A DNA stretch of 23,607 nt from Actinomycetota bacterium. GTDB lineage: Bacteria; Actinomycetota; Acidimicrobiia; Acidimicrobiales; Acidimicrobiaceae. Location of the stretch: positions 1 to 23,607 of the forward strand of contig SIRY01000063.1 of the NCBI GenBank assembly GCA_004366215.1, written 5' to 3'. Under the pieces are notes generated by a model. That model was not told the DNA's origin. It saw only the letters and a program-made list of their open reading frames with translations, and made no database searches. Positions 15,051-22,130 of this stretch are shown here, one piece after another. The translations under genes and the position numbers were made by a program. Position 1 is the first letter of the stretch, and every line of letters starts with the position of its first letter.

Positions 15051-15709
15051 GGGTCGCGGTCGCGGTGTGGCGCAAGGACCTGAGCATCGAGTGGCGTTCG
15101 CGAGTGCTGCTCAACCAGGTCGTGCCGGTCACGCTCGTCATCGTCGTGCTGTTTGGCTTCGGTCTCGACGCGCGAACGACGCTCCTGCGTGCGGCGCTGC
15201 CCGGCCTCTACTGGGTCAGCGTATTCTTCGCCCTGACGCTCGCCGTCGCACGGGCAGCTGCGATCGAGGGGGAGGCGAACGCAGGCGAGCTGCTCCGTCT
15301 GCTCGATATCACACCGAGCGGGGTCTACCTTGGTAAGGTGCTCGCGGTTGCAACGTGGGGGCTCGGCATCGAAGCGGTGGCCGCCGCTTCGGCGGCGATC
15401 CTCTTCAACGCCGCGCTCGTCGACCCGCTGCTGCTCAGTGGCGTCGCAGTCGTGGCTGACGTCGGCGTGTCCGCGGTTGGCGTCGTGCTCGCTCAGCTCG
15501 CCACAGGCGAGCGGGCGAGCGAGAGCCTGCTGCCGCTGCTGACGCTCCCGGTCGTCAGTCCAGTCCTGCTCGCCGCTGCGAAGGCGTGGCAGGCAGGGCT
15601 CGCACGGACCCCGTCCCTGGCATTTCCCTGGGTAGAGATCTTGCTGGCGTTTTCATGTATCTACCTTGTCGTTGGCATGCTTGTGTACGGAATCGTCTTG
15701 GAGGGCTGA
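15044..15709 (+). CDS. ccmB: CcmB, membrane subunit of the System I ABC transporter
   Basis: 221 aa with about six hydrophobic segments, the normal size for CcmB. The N terminus (WRKDLSIEWRSRVLLNQVV) matches the family's amphipathic start, W-R-K-DL-x-E-x-R. The segment EGEANAGELLRLLDITPSGVYLGKVLA corresponds to the conserved cytoplasmic loop of CcmB that contacts the ATPase. It forms the A2BC complex with CcmA and CcmC. GTG 15044 is preceded by GGGAGG and overlaps the ccmA stop. It is 1 nt from the ccmC start, so co-translation is likely. Confidence 0.92.
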   Translation: MLRVAVAVWRKDLSIEWRSRVLLNQVVPVTLVIVVLFGFGLDARTTLLRAALPGLYWVSVFFALTLAVARAAAIEGEANAGELLRLLDITPSGVYLGKVLAVATWGLGIEAVAAASAAILFNAALVDPLLLSGVAVVADVGVSAVGVVLAQLATGERASESLLPLLTLPVVSPVLLAAAKAWQAGLARTPSLAFPWVEILLAFSCIYLVVGMLVYGIVLEG

Positions 15710-15710
15710 G

Positions 15711-16448
15711 GTGCGTTCGACACAGCTTCGTCGTCTCCGTCGGGCCATCGGCGCCGCGGCGCTCGTCGGGGTCGCGGCGACGGCGTGGCTCGGACTCGTC
15801 GTGACACCACCGGCTGAGTTCTTCGGCAACCTCGTGCGGCTCCTCTACGTTCATCCCTCGATGGCCTGGGTCGCGTTCCTCGCCTTCGGCGTCACCACGC
15901 TCGCGAGTGCGCTCTACCTATGGCGGCGCACCCGCCGGCCAGCGTGGGACCTCCTCGCTGCCGCGTCCGCGGAGGTCGGCGTCGTCTTTACCGGTTTGAC
16001 GCTCGTGACCGGCTCGATCTGGGGTCGGCCGACGTGGGGCGTGTGGTGGACCTGGGATGCGCTCTTGACGGCGACGGCGGTGCTGTTCCTGCTCTACCTC
16101 GGCTACCTTGCGCTTCGCAGAGTACCCATGAGCGAGGAGCGTCGTGGGGTGCGCTCGGCGGTGTGGGCGCTCATCGCCTTCGTCGACGTGCCCATCATCA
16201 ACCAGTCGGTCTACTGGTGGCGCACCCTCCACCAGCGACCGAGCCTGTCGATCGGACCGACGAACGCCGTCGAAGTCCATGGCATCATGGCGGTCGCGCT
16301 GGCCGTGAGCTTCGTGTCGTTCACGCTGACGTGGGTGTGGATGGTCTGGGTGCGTTTCGACCTCGCTCGTCGCCAACGGGCGCTCGAGCAGCTCGAGCTC
16401 GCCCATGCGATCGCTGAGCGACTCGAGAGCGTCGAGGCCGGATCGTGA
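15711..16448 (+). CDS. ccmC: CcmC, heme-handling membrane protein
   Basis: 245 aa from GTG 15711 (GGAGGG about 6 nt upstream); an earlier in-frame ATG at 15666 lies inside ccmB and is rejected. CcmC loads heme onto CcmE outside the membrane. It has six membrane segments and the tryptophan-rich WWD domain (104-120: WGRPTWGVWWTWDALLT). The two external heme-ligand histidines are His48 (LYVHPSMAW) and His190 (VEVHGIMA). PIINQSVYWWRTLHQ is also typical. One deviation: most CcmCs have WDARLT at the end of the WWD motif, but here the Arg is Leu (WDALLT). The last 4 nt overlap a small ccmD-like gene (GTGA). Confidence 0.95.
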   Translation: MRSTQLRRLRRAIGAAALVGVAATAWLGLVVTPPAEFFGNLVRLLYVHPSMAWVAFLAFGVTTLASALYLWRRTRRPAWDLLAAASAEVGVVFTGLTLVTGSIWGRPTWGVWWTWDALLTATAVLFLLYLGYLALRRVPMSEERRGVRSAVWALIAFVDVPIINQSVYWWRTLHQRPSLSIGPTNAVEVHGIMAVALAVSFVSFTLTWVWMVWVRFDLARRQRALEQLELAHAIAERLESVEAGS

Positions 16449-16591
16449 ACGGCTACGTCGTCGCGGGTTACCTCGCCGTGGCCGTCGGCCTCGGCGGTTA
16501 CTGGCTGTGGCTCGGCCTGCTCGCGCGGCGGCTTCGACGGCGGGAGCGTGAGCTTGGCGTGCGGGAGGGGCACGATGGCAGCCTTGCCTGA
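16445..16591 (+). CDS. ccmD: CcmD-like small membrane protein
   Basis: 48 aa, starting at GTG 16445, which overlaps the ccmC stop (GTGA). One hydrophobic segment (residues about 4-27, YVVAGYLAVAVGLGGYWLW) is followed by a strongly basic stretch (ARRLRRRERE), so the N terminus should face outwards. CcmD in other bacteria is a 40-70 aa single-pass protein between ccmC and ccmE that holds CcmC and CcmE together and aids release of holo-CcmE. Size, topology and position all match. Sequence conservation in this family is too low to add proof. The end overlaps ccmE by 17 nt. Confidence 0.8.
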   Translation: MNGYVVAGYLAVAVGLGGYWLWLGLLARRLRRRERELGVREGHDGSLA

Positions 16592-17057
16592 GGTTCGTGA
16601 GACTGAGTGGAAGACGGTGCCGCTTGCGCGGCGCACCCGCCGCCGCATGGTCGGCGCGATCGCTGCGGTCGCGGTGATCCTGCTCGCGCTCGTCGGCGTC
16701 CTCGCCGAGGGAGCGAAGAACGCGCTTGAGTACTACGTGACGGTCCAGCAAGCGCTCGCTCAGCGCAGGACCCTCGGGTCTCAGACGTTCCGCATGGAAG
16801 GTATCGTGGTGCCTGGGACGATCCGTGAGACCCCCGAGGGAGTCGACTTCGCTATGCGTTACAACGACGCGGTCGCGCGAGTCGTCGAGGTCGGTAACCC
16901 GCCAGAGCTGTTTCAGCCGTCGATCCCGGTCGTTGTCCAGGGTCACTTCGACGGCAGCGTGTTCGTCTCGGACCTCATCATGGTCAAGCACACCTCTTCC
17001 TACGTCGCTGCACACCCAGAGCGCATCGCTGATGCAGGAGGCTCGTACCGGCCGTGA
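16575..17057 (+). CDS. ccmE: CcmE, periplasmic-side heme chaperone
   Basis: 160 aa from ATG 16575 with GGGAGGGG just upstream. CcmE binds heme covalently through one histidine and hands it to CcmF. A single N-terminal anchor (residues about 26-45) is followed by the OB-fold domain: LEYYVTVQQAL, FRMEGIVVPGTI, VDFAMRYNDAV, and IPVVVQGHFDGSVFVSDLIMVKH. The heme-binding HxxxY motif is present as His139 to Tyr143 (KHTSSY), so this is the histidine type rather than the CxxxY type known from some archaea and sulfate reducers. It overlaps ccmD by 17 nt and ccmF by 4 nt. Confidence 0.95.
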   Translation: MAALPEVRETEWKTVPLARRTRRRMVGAIAAVAVILLALVGVLAEGAKNALEYYVTVQQALAQRRTLGSQTFRMEGIVVPGTIRETPEGVDFAMRYNDAVARVVEVGNPPELFQPSIPVVVQGHFDGSVFVSDLIMVKHTSSYVAAHPERIADAGGSYRP

Positions 17058-19036
17058 TCCAGGGTGCTCTCGGCACGGCGGGCCTCGTCGTGGCGCTCGT
17101 CTTCGGTGTGGTCGGGACCCTCGCGCTCGGTCTCGCGAGCGCCCGAGGGCGCCGACCGCTCTGGGACGTCGGGGTGCGCCTCCTGGTCGTGAGCGTCAGC
17201 GCGATCCTCGTGGCCGTCGTGGCGCTCGAGGACGCCTTTGTGTCGCACGACTTTGCGCTGCGCTACGTCGTTGAGAACAACGCGCGCGAGACGCCACTCA
17301 TCTTCTCGCTCTCGGGGATGTGGTCTGCGCTGCAGGGGTCACTGCTCCTGTGGGCTGCTATCGAGGGGCTCGCTATCCTCGCGCTCGTCGTCGTGCTGCG
17401 CCGGAGCCACGACTCGACGGTCGCCGCGACCGCGCTTGCGCTGCTCGGCGGGGTGCTGGTGTTCTTTGTCGCCATCATTCTCGGCGCCGCGAACCCGTTC
17501 GTGCTCATCCACGGCGCAGTGCCGCCCGACGGCCAGGGCCCGAACCCGCTCCTGCAGCAGTACCCGCTCGTGCTCGTCCACCCGCCGCTCCTCTACGGCG
17601 GACTTGTTGGCACCTCGGTGCCCTTCGCACTCGCGACGGCCTCAGTGTGGCACCGACGGCTCGACGATGCCTGGTTGCGCCGGATCCGCCACTGGTCGCT
17701 CGCGTCGTGGGTCATGCTCGGAACCGGGATCACCCTGGGGGCGTGGTGGTCGTACCAGGTACTTGGGTGGGGTGGCTACTGGGCGTGGGATCCGGTCGAG
17801 AACGCCGCGCTGCTGCCGTGGCTCACCCTCGCCGCCTACCTTCACGTGGCCGTCGCTGAGCGTCGTCGGCGCACGTTCAGCGCGAGCGGCTACGGCCTCG
17901 TCGCCGCATCGTTCGCGCTGAGCATCCTCACGACCTACATCACGAGATCCGGCGTGCTCCAGAGCGTGCACGCGTTCTCAGACTCGCGGCTCGGTACTGA
18001 GCTGCTCGTGCTGTTTGGGGCGACGGTCGCGCTCGCGGTCGTCGTTGCGCTCCTGCGAGCCGAGGTCTTTGTCCAAGGGCAGGTCCTTCGCGGTGGGTCC
18101 CGAGGACTGCTGCTCTCGCTCAACGCCGCGGTGCTCGTCCTCGTGGGGGTGGTCGTGCTCGCTGGCACCATCTTCCCTCTCATCGACTACCGGCTCACTG
18201 GAGCGAGCGTCAACGTCGGCGCACCCTTCTTCGATCGGTTCGTGGTGCCCCTTGCGCTCCTCGCGCTCGGACTCATGGCCCTTGCGCCCTGGTCGCGGTG
18301 GCGTTCGGGGAGCCTTGACGAGCTCGCAGCGCGGACGCTCGTGCCCGCGATCGCGGCGGCCGGTGTGCTCCTGGCCGCGGTTGCCCTCTCTGTGCGCTCG
18401 TTCGCAACGCTCGGCGCGTGGTCGCTGGCGACGTTCGTGCTCACGAGCACCGTCGCGGGGCTCGTGCGGCACATCCTCGCGCGGCCCCGAGGTCGTCGGC
18501 TCCGCGCGGTCGTCTCGCGTAACGTCGCGGGCATGGTCGTCCACATCGGCGTCGCCATCGTCGCTGTCGGGATGGCGTCGGCGACGACCTTTGGCCACCA
18601 GGGCGAAGTGCGGCTCGCGAGGGGTCAGTCGACCACCGTCTTTGGTCAGCAACTGACCTACCGAGGTGTACGAACGGTCGTGACACCTCAGAAGACGTCG
18701 TTCGAGGCACTCGTCACCGTCGGGGATCAGGGTACGTACCTGCCAGCGATCACGCAGTTTGGGACCTACACGACCCCTGTCGGCACGCCGGCCATCGCCG
18801 TGTCGCCGCTACGTGACGTTTACCTCACGATCGATGCGCCGCCGCGGACGTCGACGTCGCCGATCACCCTCGGTGTCGTGGTCCAGCCGCTGATCTTCTG
18901 GCTCTGGCTCGGCGCGGCGGTGGTCGCCGTGGGTGGCGTGCTCGCGGTCGTCGGCATCAGGTTCGAACCCGCGGGACCTTCGCCGGAGCGTCGGAGCGAG
19001 CCCGCCGTCGGGGCGATCGTGGGGGCCGATGGCTAG
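17054..19036 (+). CDS. ccmF: CcmF, cytochrome c heme lyase subunit
   Basis: 660 aa, the usual size, with about 14-15 membrane segments. CcmF takes heme from CcmE and, with CcmH, attaches it to the CxxCH motif of apocytochrome c. Motifs in order: SLSGMWSALQGSLLLWAAIEG (86-106), GPNPLLQ (162-168), LVHPPLLYGGLVG (174-186), the WWD domain GWGGYWAWDPVENAALLPWL (238-257), and TYITRSGVLQSVHAF. The C-terminal outer domain is typical (VGMASATTFGHQGEVRLARG), with a last membrane segment FWLWLGAAVVAVGGVLAV. GTG 17054 overlaps the ccmE stop. Its 3' end overlaps ccmG by 8 nt. Confidence 0.97.
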   Translation: MIQGALGTAGLVVALVFGVVGTLALGLASARGRRPLWDVGVRLLVVSVSAILVAVVALEDAFVSHDFALRYVVENNARETPLIFSLSGMWSALQGSLLLWAAIEGLAILALVVVLRRSHDSTVAATALALLGGVLVFFVAIILGAANPFVLIHGAVPPDGQGPNPLLQQYPLVLVHPPLLYGGLVGTSVPFALATASVWHRRLDDAWLRRIRHWSLASWVMLGTGITLGAWWSYQVLGWGGYWAWDPVENAALLPWLTLAAYLHVAVAERRRRTFSASGYGLVAASFALSILTTYITRSGVLQSVHAFSDSRLGTELLVLFGATVALAVVVALLRAEVFVQGQVLRGGSRGLLLSLNAAVLVLVGVVVLAGTIFPLIDYRLTGASVNVGAPFFDRFVVPLALLALGLMALAPWSRWRSGSLDELAARTLVPAIAAAGVLLAAVALSVRSFATLGAWSLATFVLTSTVAGLVRHILARPRGRRLRAVVSRNVAGMVVHIGVAIVAVGMASATTFGHQGEVRLARGQSTTVFGQQLTYRGVRTVVTPQKTSFEALVTVGDQGTYLPAITQFGTYTTPVGTPAIAVSPLRDVYLTIDAPPRTSTSPITLGVVVQPLIFWLWLGAAVVAVGGVLAVVGIRFEPAGPSPERRSEPAVGAIVGADG

Positions 19037-19571
19037 CCGGCGGTCGCTGCAGGTCGCTGGGCTCGCGGTGCTCGCAGCCACTGCTGGCTTTGCGGCCCTC
19101 GCGCTGAGAGCAGCGCCTGCGAGCGAGATCCAAGCGCCCTCACCGCTGCTCTACAAGGCGGCGCCGACGCTAGTAGGGCCGTCGCTGTGGGGTCGAGGGA
19201 CGGTGTCGCTCGCAGCCGATCGGGGCCAGTACGTACTCGTGAACTACTTCGCGAGCTGGTGCTCGACCTGCGCGAACGAGGAAGGTCAGCTCGTCAGGCT
19301 CGCCTCGAGCGGTGCCGTTCGGATCCTCGGCGTGGACTTCGACGACTCGCCGGCCGCGGCTCGGAGCTTCCTCGCACACTTCGGCGCTCACTTTCCCGTG
19401 CTCGAGGATCCAACCGGCCAGCGCGCGTTGGCCTGGGGCGTGTCCGCGCCGCCGGAGAGCTTCCTCGTCACGCCTGGGGGTGAGGTCATCGCGCGCATCG
19501 TCGGACCTCTTCAGGCTCGCGAGGTCGAGGCGCTGGTGCACCTGGCGGAGGCGAAGGGGTACGGCCAGTGA
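19029..19571 (+). CDS. ccmG: CcmG/DsbE-type membrane-anchored thioredoxin
   Basis: 180 aa from ATG 19029, which overlaps the ccmF stop (ATGGCTAG); earlier in-frame codons belong to ccmF. An N-terminal anchor (about residues 8-27) is followed by a thioredoxin fold with the active site Trp77-Cys78-Ser-Thr-Cys81. LGVDFDDSPAAARSFLAHFG and the cis-proline loop GVSAPPESFLV are characteristic of CcmG (usual form GVxGxPExF). It reduces the apocytochrome or CcmH cysteines before heme ligation. The active-site variant CSTC differs from the CPTC or CxPC common in proteobacterial CcmG. Confidence 0.93.
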   Translation: MASRRSLQVAGLAVLAATAGFAALALRAAPASEIQAPSPLLYKAAPTLVGPSLWGRGTVSLAADRGQYVLVNYFASWCSTCANEEGQLVRLASSGAVRILGVDFDDSPAAARSFLAHFGAHFPVLEDPTGQRALAWGVSAPPESFLVTPGGEVIARIVGPLQAREVEALVHLAEAKGYGQ

Positions 19572-20626
19572 CGCGTAGGACTCGGGTGCGCATTGCGTGG
19601 GGGCTCGTCACGCTCGTCGTCGTGGCAGCGCTGGCGGTCGCGTGGGCTACCGCGCCCCACGCCACCTCGCCTGCGGCACGGGTAGCGACCCTCGAGCGAG
19701 AGGTTCGTTGCCTGAGCTGTGGCGAACTCGACGTCGCGCAGTCAAAGAGCGCTGAGGCGTTCTCCATGGCTGCCTTCATCCGCCACGAGGTCGCCGCGGG
19801 CGCGAGCAACCAGCAGATTCTCGACTCGCTCGTGGCGACCTACGGCGATGGCGTGCTCATGGCCCCGCCGGCTCGTGGACTGTCGCTCTACCTGTGGCTT
19901 CTGCCCCTCGTCGTCGCCGGCGGCCTCGGTTGGGAGCTGGTGGTCGGCCGGCGCCGCGCGGGAGTGCCAGAACCTCTGTCCGGCGGTAGCCTCGGCGAGC
20001 TCGATCTCGTAGCGGTGCCGCGTTCGAGTGCGGCGGAGGGCCGTGTGGGCGCGCGCACGGCTCGAGTCGATCGGCGGTCGCGGCGACGTCCAGCTGCTCG
20101 CCGGCGGCGACACGAGGTGCCAAGGTGGGTCGCGTGGCTTGGAGCGGCGCTCATGCTCCTCGCGGGCGGCGTCGGCACCGGCCTCGCCCTCGCCCCGCGT
20201 GCGCCGACCTCGAGCGCTGCGAGCGTCGCGAACGAGCTGCGCCTCGGGGAGACGTTGGCGGCCTTCGGCGCGACCGCCCAGGCCGAGCGGGCGTTCGAGG
20301 CGGCGCTCGTGCTCGATCCCACCAACGCCACCGCCATGGCCTACGAGGGCTGGCTGCGATTCAACACAGCTCGCACGAGTGCAGCTCGGTCCTCGGCGCT
20401 CGCCCTGCTCGACGCGGCTGCCTCCAACGCGCCGCAGGACGCAGCAGCCCAGCTCTTCGACGGCTTCGGGCTCTTCTACGGACGACACGACACGCCAGGA
20501 GCCCTCGAGCGCCTCGCGGCGTTCGTGCGCGACCGACCTGCGCGTCGGCTCGCACAGGAGGCAGCACCGCTCGCCCTGCCGGTGTATCGCGCCGCGCACG
20601 AGCCGACGCCAGCCATCTTCCGCTGA
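19568..20626 (+). CDS. ccmH: CcmH with fused C-terminal CcmI-like TPR domain
   Basis: 352 aa. The N-terminal part is CcmH: membrane segment about 12-28, then REVRCLSCGELDVAQSKSAEAFSMAAFIRHEV, with the redox pair Cys48/Cys51 in the RCxxC motif. It continues QILDSLVATYGDGVLMAPP and a second membrane segment (about 106-126). After a basic linker comes a third membrane segment (187-209) and a helical repeat domain (ELRLGETLAAFGATAQAERAFEAALVLDPTNATAMAYEGWLRF), which reads as TPR. Separate CcmI proteins have this layout and hold the apocytochrome. So this gene seems to join CcmH and CcmI in one chain, as in E. coli CcmH. GTG 19568 overlaps the ccmG stop. Confidence 0.9.
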   Translation: MTRRTRVRIAWGLVTLVVVAALAVAWATAPHATSPAARVATLEREVRCLSCGELDVAQSKSAEAFSMAAFIRHEVAAGASNQQILDSLVATYGDGVLMAPPARGLSLYLWLLPLVVAGGLGWELVVGRRRAGVPEPLSGGSLGELDLVAVPRSSAAEGRVGARTARVDRRSRRRPAARRRRHEVPRWVAWLGAALMLLAGGVGTGLALAPRAPTSSAASVANELRLGETLAAFGATAQAERAFEAALVLDPTNATAMAYEGWLRFNTARTSAARSSALALLDAAASNAPQDAAAQLFDGFGLFYGRHDTPGALERLAAFVRDRPARRLAQEAAPLALPVYRAAHEPTPAIFR

Positions 20627-20651
20627 GCGGCCGTCCGCGGAAGGCTCGCTC
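20625..20651 (+). terminator. Candidate terminator hairpin after ccmH
   Basis: GAGCGGCC (20625-20632) can pair with GGC-T-CGCTC (20643-20651): eight pairs with one bulged T and a 10-nt loop, starting at the ccmH stop. There is no T-tract. It is a plausible but weak end for the ccm operon. Confidence 0.3.
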
Positions 20652-20667
20652 TCGGGGCGGCGTTGGG

Positions 20668-20673
20668 TAGGGT
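20668..20673 (+). promoter_or_regulatory. Candidate -10 (TAGGGT) of the molybdopterin oxidoreductase gene
   Basis: TAGGGT lies 23 nt upstream of the GTG at 20697. A GAGGAGGACGAG ribosome site is in between, so this gene would have a short leader, unlike the leaderless-type genes. No clear -35 is visible. Confidence 0.35.
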
Positions 20674-20696
20674 GCAGCGCGAGCGAGGAGGACGAG

Positions 20697-21314
20697 GTGG
20701 GGTTTTTCGAGCGCAAGCGTCGTGAGCTCATCGAGCGCGGAATCGATCCTCGGCGGCTGCCTCCGGGCCAGTACATGACCGATCGGTTTCCAGTGCTCCA
20801 CGCAGGCGAGGTGCCGATCTATGCAGATCTTGGCCAGTGGAACCTACGGGTGTTCGGCCGCGTGGAGCGACCGGTGACGCTGAGCTACGACGAGCTCGTC
20901 GCTCTTGGTACCGAGGAGGTCACGGTTGACATTCACTGCGTCACGAAGTGGTCGAAGTTCGACACGCGTTGGCGCGGGGTGGCCTTCGAGCGCATCGTCG
21001 AGCTCGTCGAGCCGACCGACGACGCGGCCTACGTCGTGATCCACGCCGAACACGGCTTTAGCACCAACCTCCCTCTCAAGGATCTACGAGGTGACCACGT
21101 GGCGCTGCTCGCGACCCACTACGAGGGTGAACCGCTCACGCCGAAGCACGGCTACCCGGTTCGCCTCCTCGTACCGCACCTGTACTTCTGGAAGTCAGCG
21201 AAGTGGGTGCGTGGACTCGAGTTCTCGGCGACCGATCGCCCTGGATTCTGGGAGCGCAACGGCTACCACAACTACGGCGACCCGTGGCGCGAACAGCGCT
21301 ACTGGGAGGACTAG
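20697..21314 (+). CDS. Sulfite-oxidase-fold molybdopterin oxidoreductase, cytoplasmic
   Basis: 205 aa from GTG 20697 (GAGGAGG upstream; the longer open frame to 20028 overlaps ccmH and is rejected). The protein has the oxidoreductase molybdopterin-binding fold of the sulfite oxidase/MsrP group. GQYMTDRFPVLHAGEVP is followed by LRVFGRVERPVTLSYDEL and then VDIHCVTKWSKFDTRWRGV, where the Cys is the predicted molybdenum ligand. The sequence ends with YPVRLLVPHLYFWKSAKWVRGLEF and an aromatic tail (GYHNYGDPWREQRYWED). It has no Tat or Sec signal and no dimerisation domain, unlike periplasmic MsrP or SorA. The substrate is unknown. The stop interlocks with the convergent regulator gene (CTAG). Confidence 0.88.
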   Translation: MGFFERKRRELIERGIDPRRLPPGQYMTDRFPVLHAGEVPIYADLGQWNLRVFGRVERPVTLSYDELVALGTEEVTVDIHCVTKWSKFDTRWRGVAFERIVELVEPTDDAAYVVIHAEHGFSTNLPLKDLRGDHVALLATHYEGEPLTPKHGYPVRLLVPHLYFWKSAKWVRGLEFSATDRPGFWERNGYHNYGDPWREQRYWED

Positions 21315-22039
21315 GTTGCGCTCGTAGTCTCCGGCCGTCGTCCTGCGCGCCGGCGAGGGAGGGAGAGACGAACCTCGCAGCAGCCTGGCCGCCGCCGCAC
21401 AGGGCGAGCGCTTAATGCCACAGATCCGAAGCTCTCCATGAGGCCGTCGAGGAGCCCTCGTTCGGTCGCGCACACGACCGGGTGTTCGGTCGCAAGCTTG
21501 CCGAAGGGGCAGTGCTCTTGGCGCAACACACCGTCTCTGGTCGGCTCAGGGACAAAGCCGCTTCGGCGCAACGCCTCGGCGACGACTCGGACGCGCTCGG
21601 ACGGGGCGTCGCTGCCTCGCTGCGCGGCGAGCCGCAGTCCGTGGAGGTGCCCGACCTCGTAGGCGATCGCTTCGGCGCGCTCCGTCGGGATCTCCTCGAG
21701 GAGGCGGCGCACCAGAGCTGCGAGGAGCTCGCTCTGGCCATCGAGGCCGTCGAGCAGCGTCGCGCCCGCTGGGGCTCGGTACCGCTTGGAGGGACGTCCG
21801 ACGTGCACGTGCTGCGTCGTCTCGGCGACAGCGAGGTAGCCAGCCTCGACGAGGCGATCGAGATGGTGTCGCGCGACGTTGGGATGGAGGCCGAATCGTT
21901 GGGCGACCTCGGCGGTCGTCACGTCGGAGCGCTCGCGCGTCCACAGGTAGATCTCGCGTCGGGTCTCGTCGCCGAGCGCCCTCGCGAGCTGGTCGAGCGC
22001 GTGGCGCAGGCCAGAGCGTTGGCTCGCCTGCGTCTCCAT
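21311..22039 (-). CDS. SufR-like winged-helix regulator with a C-terminal cysteine cluster
   Basis: 242 aa. ATG 22039 is preferred over the adjacent ATG at 22042 because GAGGAGG then ends 4 nt upstream; longer in-frame extensions run into the divergent promoter region. The N-terminal winged helix (about 11-85) is ArsR-like: LARALGDETRREIYLWTRE, VTTAEVAQRFGLHPNVARHHLDRLVEAGYL, then a wing ending GRPSKRYRAP. The C-terminal domain has Cys177 (HCPFG), Cys190 (HPVVCATERGLLDGL) and Cys220-Cys221, the ligand pattern of SufR-type repressors that bind an Fe-S cluster. It is divergent from mrp, an Fe-S carrier gene, with only 91 nt between. Control of that gene in response to cluster supply is the natural inference. 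A thiol- or metal-sensing role is the alternative. Confidence 0.85.
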   Translation of the reverse strand: METQASQRSGLRHALDQLARALGDETRREIYLWTRERSDVTTAEVAQRFGLHPNVARHHLDRLVEAGYLAVAETTQHVHVGRPSKRYRAPAGATLLDGLDGQSELLAALVRRLLEEIPTERAEAIAYEVGHLHGLRLAAQRGSDAPSERVRVVAEALRRSGFVPEPTRDGVLRQEHCPFGKLATEHPVVCATERGLLDGLMESFGSVALSARPVRRRPGCCEVRLSLPRRRAGRRPETTSAT

Positions 22040-22091
22040 CATGCCTCCTCGTCGCGCTCTCGCAGGGCCTACCCTGGCCTGCTCGTCACAC

Positions 22092-22101
22092 AGACTAAGT
22101 T
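22092..22101. promoter_or_regulatory. Overlapping divergent -10 boxes between the SufR-like gene and mrp
   Basis: TAGTCT on the minus strand (22097-22092) and TAAGTT on the plus strand (22096-22101) overlap by 2 bp in an AT-rich island of an otherwise GC-rich spacer. They would drive the regulator and mrp respectively, so one bound regulator could control both. No clear operator palindrome is visible. Confidence 0.4.
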
Positions 22102-22130
22102 TATCGCTAGGCGCCTGGCGGGGAGGGGTG

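Noticed and set aside
15918..17015. Minus-strand open frame of 365 codons over ccmC-D-E
   Set aside because: Its product is dominated by Arg, His and Asp repeats complementary to the ccm coding sequence. No motif is seen.
20028..20696. Upstream extension of the molybdopterin oxidoreductase frame
   Set aside because: The region overlaps ccmH out of frame. The GTG at 20697 with GAGGAGG gives the expected N terminus.
19742..20776. Minus-strand open frame of 344 codons over ccmH
   Set aside because: It is antisense to ccmH with its clear RCxxC and TPR features. The antisense product has no coherent fold signals.
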